From assembly GCA_000226015.1 (NCBI GenBank), contig JH153665.1:368410-422273 (forward strand): DNA of 53,864 nucleotides, written 5' to 3'. Each line of letters opens with the position of its first letter. Positions within the stretch are counted from its first letter, which is position 1. Origin of the DNA: Mnemiopsis leidyi (taxonomy: Eukaryota; Ctenophora; Tentaculata; Lobata; Bolinopsidae). The translations under genes and the position numbers were made by a program. Shown in pieces: positions 49,801 to 53,864 of the stretch. A model generated the notes under the pieces. The model did no database searches and was not told the DNA's origin. It saw nothing but the letters and a program-made list of their open reading frames with translations.

Positions 49801-50940
49801 AATATGCGAAAACGGCGAGCTGAATATTGAATTTAGATGATTTTAAAATTTATGTCAAAATTAGACGATCCCTCGTGCAAATTTCCAAAATTAACATTAT
49901 CTTTTTTAGGTTTGATCCTTAAAAAAGTGTCTTCTAATTAGTTTTTACCTGACTCGGGATTATTACCGTCGGTTTATGAACGACCGGAAAAAATAGGGCG
50001 AAATTGCACAAAACCTGCCACATTATTCCGGTCAGAATTTTACCAGTGCCAAACCTTTAAATTTTAAAATTGCAGATAATACAAAAATAGCAGAAATTTT
50101 GTTAATTTGTACTTGTTTTGGAAACGGTTTTCCACTTTTCATGATTTCAAGCACGACTTGATTGCCATCTTAGAGTTGGATATTACCTAATTCTGAACAA
50201 GGTCTCTAATAGCGTATCTCTTTTGAAATTTACTCACCTAATGAGTTGTTCAAAGTGTTATAAGCACGGCGTTTACTCAATATTTTCTAGACTTGGATTC
50301 GACCATTATTTTAAAAGTTTGGCAGTATGCATCGATTAATCATCTATTTTTACTTTAAACCCTATTAAGTATTTCATAAAAAGTGGCTGGTATCCAGAAG
50401 GTTGAAAAAACCGAAATTGAAAATCTTATACAGAATGAGAACAATGAATTCAGATAAACTTTGCTGTTTACTCCAATAGTCTTCTCTAGTGAATGTGAGA
50501 CAACGGTTATGATATGATAATATGAGGACCCATACTCCTTGGGAACCCCAAGAGCTGAGTGGGCGGTATTTATTATGGCTGGTTAAAATAAAAAACGGGG
50601 AAAATATGGCGAAATCCCCCAATACCCGCCACTTTATCCCGGTCATAATAATCCCGAGTAAGGTAATCATCATCATGGGTGTCGAAGTACAGTTCCTGTC
50701 GTCGATGATAAGGAAACTGTACAACAACAAATTTTCACTGAGAGTGAGTCTAAATATCCGCGGTGAAGCACGTGTATTGCTGCATAAAACTTCCACTTCA
50801 TTCATTTCGCTGTTCCCATGATATGACTTGAGTAAATTTTACAGGATATCATATTGATGTTGACATGTGGAGCTGCTGTGCTAGCTGTGGTGTACATTCT
50901 ACTGTACTTCTCTATACAATACACCACAGACGACGACTAA
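46840..50940 (+). CDS. TRIQK: TRIQK, small single-pass ER membrane protein
   Basis: Three exons (46840-46930, 47173-47261, 50845-50940) encode 91 residues; human TRIQK has 86. The N-terminus MGRQDSS and the basic segment DLYRRQLGKK then KEKAIAKKSALGIQ parallel the human MGRKDA...QYRKQIGKQ...AKKTAIGIK. The last exon supplies one hydrophobic span (MLTCGAAVLAVVYILLYF) and an acidic end TTDDD, as in vertebrates. The family is conserved in animals and ER-localised; its molecular role is poorly known. Intron 2 is 3.58 kb and has absorbed a mariner and a mini-element. AATAAA at 51234-51239 is a likely poly(A) signal. Confidence 0.9.
47286..47375. mobile_element. 90-bp mini-element (family G, copy 2) in TRIQK intron 2
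   Basis: It begins TGTAGGTTGATAACCTACTG (terminal hairpin) and ends CGCATCGCCCGTTAA. It is flanked by a 10-bp duplication CTCAAGTTCT (47276-47285, 47376-47385). It is the reverse orientation of the copies at 51404 and 52171 and keeps the shared core GCGGCCATCACGCGCT. Confidence 0.87.
48113..49436 (+). mobile_element. Full-length but inactivated mariner/Tc1-superfamily element
   Basis: A 1324-bp element with terminal inverted repeats: TAGTGTGTCCCGTTTAAG at the left and the matching TACTACGTCCCGTTTAAG read inward from the right, each continuing TTGGACAATTT. TA dinucleotides flank it. The transposase remnant on the plus strand includes an N-terminal helix-turn-helix region (SLRTASRKTGLSRQKVSTIL), then WFSDESWF (first Asp), MVWAAVSSKGVIGPYFF, MQDGATSHTA (second Asp) and WPPYSPDLTPADFWL (third acidic position an Asp, about 36 residues on). 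A frameshift near 48410 and several stops, first at 48790, disable it. It lies in TRIQK intron 2. Confidence 0.93.
49948..50665. repeat. Possible inverted-repeat element in TRIQK intron 2
   Basis: GACTCGGGATTATTA at about 49952 recurs inverted at about 50648 (TAATAATCCCGAGT). Inside, GGGCGAAATTGCACAAAACC near 49997 resembles TGGCGAAATCCCCCAATACC near 50608 in direct orientation. This suggests a decayed ~0.7-kb element with inverted ends, but no target duplication was identified. Confidence 0.4.
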
Positions 50941-51403
50941 ACCACGTGCAACTCCAGAGTGTAGAATTCAGATTTATTGAAGAACTCCTTGTTTAATTCG
51001 AGGTGTATTGTTGGGATCTTAACTTTTACCTTGATTTTTAGGGCTGTGTAATTTTTTGTCGTGTTTTGAGTTAAATTTTATTTGTAGTTTTCTTGTAATA
51101 TGTACTGTACACACGAGTTGACATTTATTTCGACTTATTTTATAGTTAAATTTTTATGATGTTTTGAATTTGAAATAAGGCTGCAGATATTGCAATTGCA
51201 TGAAATACATATTGCATGTTGTTGTGCATGACAAATAAAACACTTAACTACTCTCTGATTATGAAATGTTAACATTTAAGTGTTTGCCTTAAACGATCTA
51301 TTCAATTTTGAGATTGTGAGTTTTATCACTATAAACAGATGACTTGACACGAAAATTACTACTTATGCGAAGGATCACTATCTAATTATATTCAAGGAAA
51401 TAA

Positions 51404-51493
51404 TCAACGGGTGATGCGCGTCTAGAATTTCTTCGCCAGGCCAGAAATGCGTGACAGCGCGTCATGGCCGCGACAGTAGGTTATCAACCTACA
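51404..51493. mobile_element. 90-bp mini-element (family G, copy 3)
   Basis: It begins TCAACGGGTGATGCGCGTC and ends with the hairpin GTAGGTTATCAACCTACA. It is flanked by a perfect 9-bp duplication AGGAAATAA (51395-51403, 51494-51502). It is nearly identical to 47286-47375 in the opposite orientation, including TAGAATTTCTTCGCCAGGCC. Confidence 0.9.
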
Positions 51494-51780
51494 AGGAAAT
51501 AAGCGTCCTTCTTTGTACACCTTAAATTTTATTTAACTGTTACTAATACTTTACTTGAACTTCGATACATCCAAAAGCCGCGTGGCCACAAAGTTACAGG
51601 CCAACTACCAGAGCCGAAGGCCAGATACGATTAATATAACTTTAAGGTAGTTTCGCCCGGAGCTTCGCTACTACTTACAATTGCAATAATCACGGTCGAC
51701 TTCGTGACCCATTTTAAAAATTTGCGTCCTTCCTTTTCTCTCCTGAGGCGCCGCATGGGTCTGTCGTTGTTTTATTTATT

Positions 51781-51860
51781 TTGTAGGTTGAACTATTGAT
51801 AACCTACTGTCGAGGCCATCACTCGCTCTCACGCATTTCTGACCATGCGACAGGATGAAT
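51781..51860. mobile_element. Diverged partial family G element (copy 4)
   Basis: TGTAGGTTGAACTATTGATA then ACCTACTGTCGAGGCCATCAC matches the hairpin end and adjoining core of family G with an enlarged loop. The other end is not recognisable and no duplication is seen. Confidence 0.6.
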
Positions 51861-51975
51861 TTCGAGGATGAAGCTTTAAACATGCGATGATTTCGATTTT
51901 GAAACATGATGAATTTCGACATATGAATATTTGCGTTGTGGCCCATTTTAAATTTTCAAATTAAGCTTAAGAAAG

Positions 51976-52040
51976 CTGCGCTGCCGCGCGCGGGGGATGA
52001 CGATCAACTTCGCGGCAGCAGGTCAAGCAACGTCTGACAA
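51976..52040. mobile_element. Partial family E element (copy 4)
   Basis: It ends CGCGGCAGCAGGTCAAGC followed by AACGTCTGACAA, the family E right end. The left end has diverged, and only a GC-rich body can be traced. A further fragment, CTGCTGCCGCGAAG, lies at 52089. Confidence 0.6.
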
Positions 52041-52128
52041 TGAACTTTGAAGAAATTCAATTAATTTTGCTACATACAACACAATGCCCTGCTGCCGCGA
52101 AGCGCGACAAGCTTGAGGTCGGTCGCGG

Positions 52129-52283
52129 TTGTCTGACTTCGTCCGACCCTCATTTGAAGCGAATAAAATGTCAACGGGCGATGCGCGTCTAGAATTGTGA
52201 ATTGCGTGACAGCGCGTGATGGCCGCGACAGTAGGTTATCAACCTACAAATAAAATGACATTAGGGTGCGCGCTGCCGTACAA
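52129..52283. mobile_element. Family F mini-element (copy 2) interrupted by a G element
   Basis: TTGTCTGACTTCGTCCGACC to GAATAAAATG, then (after the 78-bp G element and one 9-bp duplication) ACATTAGGGTGCGCGCTGCC to GTACAA. Removing the insertion leaves 68 bp collinear with copy 1 at 1388-1462. Confidence 0.75.
52171..52248. mobile_element. 78-bp mini-element (family G, copy 5), nested in family F
   Basis: It begins TCAACGGGCGATGCGCGTC and ends with the hairpin GTAGGTTATCAACCTACA. It is flanked by a perfect 9-bp duplication AATAAAATG (52162-52170, 52249-52257), the second copy of which is absent from the uninterrupted F element at 1388-1462. Confidence 0.92.
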
Positions 52284-52289
52284 GAGGTT

Positions 52290-52760
52290 GGGGATGCCCA
52301 TGTCAAATTCCTTAAGTTCAAGTCAACTATGGCATATGGGGTCGTTCACATATGACGTCATCACCTAGAGGGGGAGGGGGTTTCCAAATGATGATCAATG
52401 ATGATTGATGACGAGGGGGGAGGAGGATTGGCCAAAGATGATGTCATCAAAAATTTTTAAGGATTTATAGGATTTTTTTGAAAATTTTTGATTTCTTTTG
52501 AAAATTTTTATCAGAATTTTACAAAATCAGAAGAAAAATTCTCAAGTAAAAATTCTGATTCAGAAATTTGGTGAAATACTGTGTTTTCGTAAAAATTGTT
52601 ATTCAGAAATTCGGTGAAATACATACATGTAGGAAATACATACATGTAGGAGGGTTTTGTAATGATGACGAATGATGACGGATGGGGAGGAGGAGGGGGG
52701 TAAAAAATTAACGAAAATTTGCTGAGGTCATATGTGAACGACTCTTATGCTATGTCTACA
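52290..52760. other. Non-coding, purine-rich and short-repeat sequence
   Basis: Contains GATGATGATTGATGACGAGG-like iterations, a duplicated ATTCAGAAATT-GGTGAAATAC block (about 52560 and 52602) and a duplicated ACATACATGTAGGA. No gene recognised. Confidence 0.5.
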
Positions 52761-53320
52761 CTTTAGCTGATAGCATCACAAAGGAAATTCATAGAGAGAC
52801 CTGTGACTTGTCATACTGCATATCCGTGTGGGGAGATGCAGCACAGTTCAGAATATCTAGCCTATGGACTATTCAAAAGCAACGTGTAAGGATCCTATTT
52901 GGCTATAGGGAGGCTTTCCACGATAAGTTTAATACTTGTGACCAAGGCCTCATGACCAACAAATCCTTGGCAGTGACTTCTATATGCCTGAACACACGAA
53001 GCCACTGTTCCAAGAATACAAGATTTTATCAGTACATAACCTATGTACATACCATTGCTTTATGGAAACATACAAAATTCTTAAGTTTAGACAACCTAGG
53101 TCACTCTATGATAAATACACTATATCTGAGCAAAAGCTAACCCTGTGGTTACTGGTTTCCCATTTCCAAATTTTATCGACAGGTCAACTTCTCTCTGGAA
53201 CACTATTGCACCAAAGTTCAAATTTGATGACTCCCAAAGTGAGTTGCGTAAAAACCTGTATCGAGAAAGCTTTAATAACACTCCAACATAATGAATATTC
53301 TTAAGAGTGGACAACAGAAG
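52760..53320 (+). mobile_element. LINE ORF2 C-terminal remnant
   Basis: The plus strand encodes CISVWGDAAQFRISSLWTIQ then KQRVRILFGYREAFHDKF, the classic block after the reverse transcriptase in CR1/Jockey-like elements (WG followed by a LQKRAIR-like helix). In another frame it continues KPLFQEYKILSVHNLCTYHC and METYKILKFRQPRSLYDKY, then STSLWNTIAPKFK in a third. The frame changes make it a pseudogene. The 5' part of the element is missing. Confidence 0.82.
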
Positions 53321-53639
53321 ACTTTGATAGAGCCAATCTATCTATCACGTAGATAAAATTTCGGATGTCTTCTATGAAACTAGTACATTTTAGTTAGGTA
53401 TGGTGTCTCGCTTCTGTTGAGAGATTGTGAATTGTGAGAACATAAGCAGATGATTTTAATGAAATCTATTCTTATGTCAGAATTTTAAAGTTAAAGCGTC
53501 TTAGATTAGATTTATTTATCACTATGTTTGATGATTCAATTTTTATTTATTTGATTACATTGCTAATAAAGGTTAAAATCTACTTTAAGATTCTATGCAC
53601 CAGAGAGAAAACATAATAGATCAAAGGCTCATACAATTC

Positions 53640-53864
53640 CCGGTAAAATGGTCATATAGTTTGGTGAGTGGGGCAATTGGCGCCATTGGCGCCAATGGAT
53701 CCACTCAATGGAACAAGTGGATGTGCCAATTGCGCCAATGGCGATGAGGTCAGTGGTGCCAATGGTGGTCCCCATCGCCATTGGCGCCAATGGATGTGTT
53801 GCATTGGCGACAATGGCGATCGCCATTGGCGACCATTGGCGCCATTATAATGGATCCATTGGAA
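53640..53864. repeat. Palindromic CCATTGGCGCCAATGG repeat array at the window edge
   Basis: Iterated and permuted ATTGGCGCCAAT, CGCCATTGGCG and ATGGATCCATTGG units, many self-complementary. The array runs off the right edge, so its full size is unknown. Both strands are partly open but only as repeat translations. Confidence 0.8.

Noticed and set aside
50374..50821. 143-codon minus and 99-codon plus open frames in TRIQK intron 2
   Set aside because: They overlap each other and lie within a probable decayed inverted-repeat element; neither has a recognisable domain.

Overview
This is metazoan nuclear DNA. Multi-exon genes have GT-AG introns, and the products include a KDM3-type histone demethylase, RNF103, NUDT21/CFIm25, ribosomal protein S8, TRIQK and a cytosolic sulfotransferase. 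The DNA is AT-rich and densely sown with decayed non-LTR retrotransposons, a mariner copy, small hAT elements and many tiny GC-rich insertions. I read it as a non-vertebrate animal; the sequence alone does not fix the phylum. Several start codons sit 0-5 bases after a 3' splice-site-like AG, which fits 5'-UTR introns or spliced-leader trans-splicing.

Layout. 1-2.8 kb: LINE fragment and a cluster of 33-203 bp GC-rich insertions with 8-9 bp target duplications, some nested. 2.8-16.3 kb (+): one 16-exon gene, rebuilt exon by exon with matching intron phases, encoding a ~3334-residue protein: ten C2HC-like zinc fingers, then the KDM3 zinc finger and JmjC demethylase core, then coiled coil and a long Pro/Ser/RS-rich tail. 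18.9-27.3 kb (-): three tandem copies of an unrecognised helical-protein gene: one intact (809 aa), one with a single frameshift (~720 aa), one pseudogene. 27.4-31.5 kb: gene-free, with several tandem repeats. 31.6-35.4 kb (-): RNF103 in five exons (577 aa), with a CTAAC-containing hexamer array abutting one 3' splice site. 36.2-41.1 kb: dead LINE copies, one split by a hAT element, and a 320-bp tandem repeat. 41.5-45.2 kb (+): NUDT21 in four exons; its 2.76-kb first intron holds a three-exon sulfotransferase gene on the opposite strand. 45.8-46.4 kb (+): RPS8 in one exon. 46.8-50.9 kb (+): TRIQK in three exons, its large intron carrying a complete mariner element and another mini-element. 51.4-53.9 kb: mini-element cluster, LINE 3' remnant and a palindromic repeat at the edge.

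The genes look like unrelated housekeeping and regulatory loci: chromatin (KDM3), ER-associated ubiquitin ligation (RNF103), mRNA 3' processing (NUDT21), translation (RPS8), ER membrane (TRIQK) and sulfate conjugation. The least ordinary material is the KDM3 fusion architecture, the unknown tandem gene family, the ultra-short insertion elements and the branchpoint-like intron array. All exon models come from reading splice consensus, phase and remembered family similarity; no alignment or transcript data were available.
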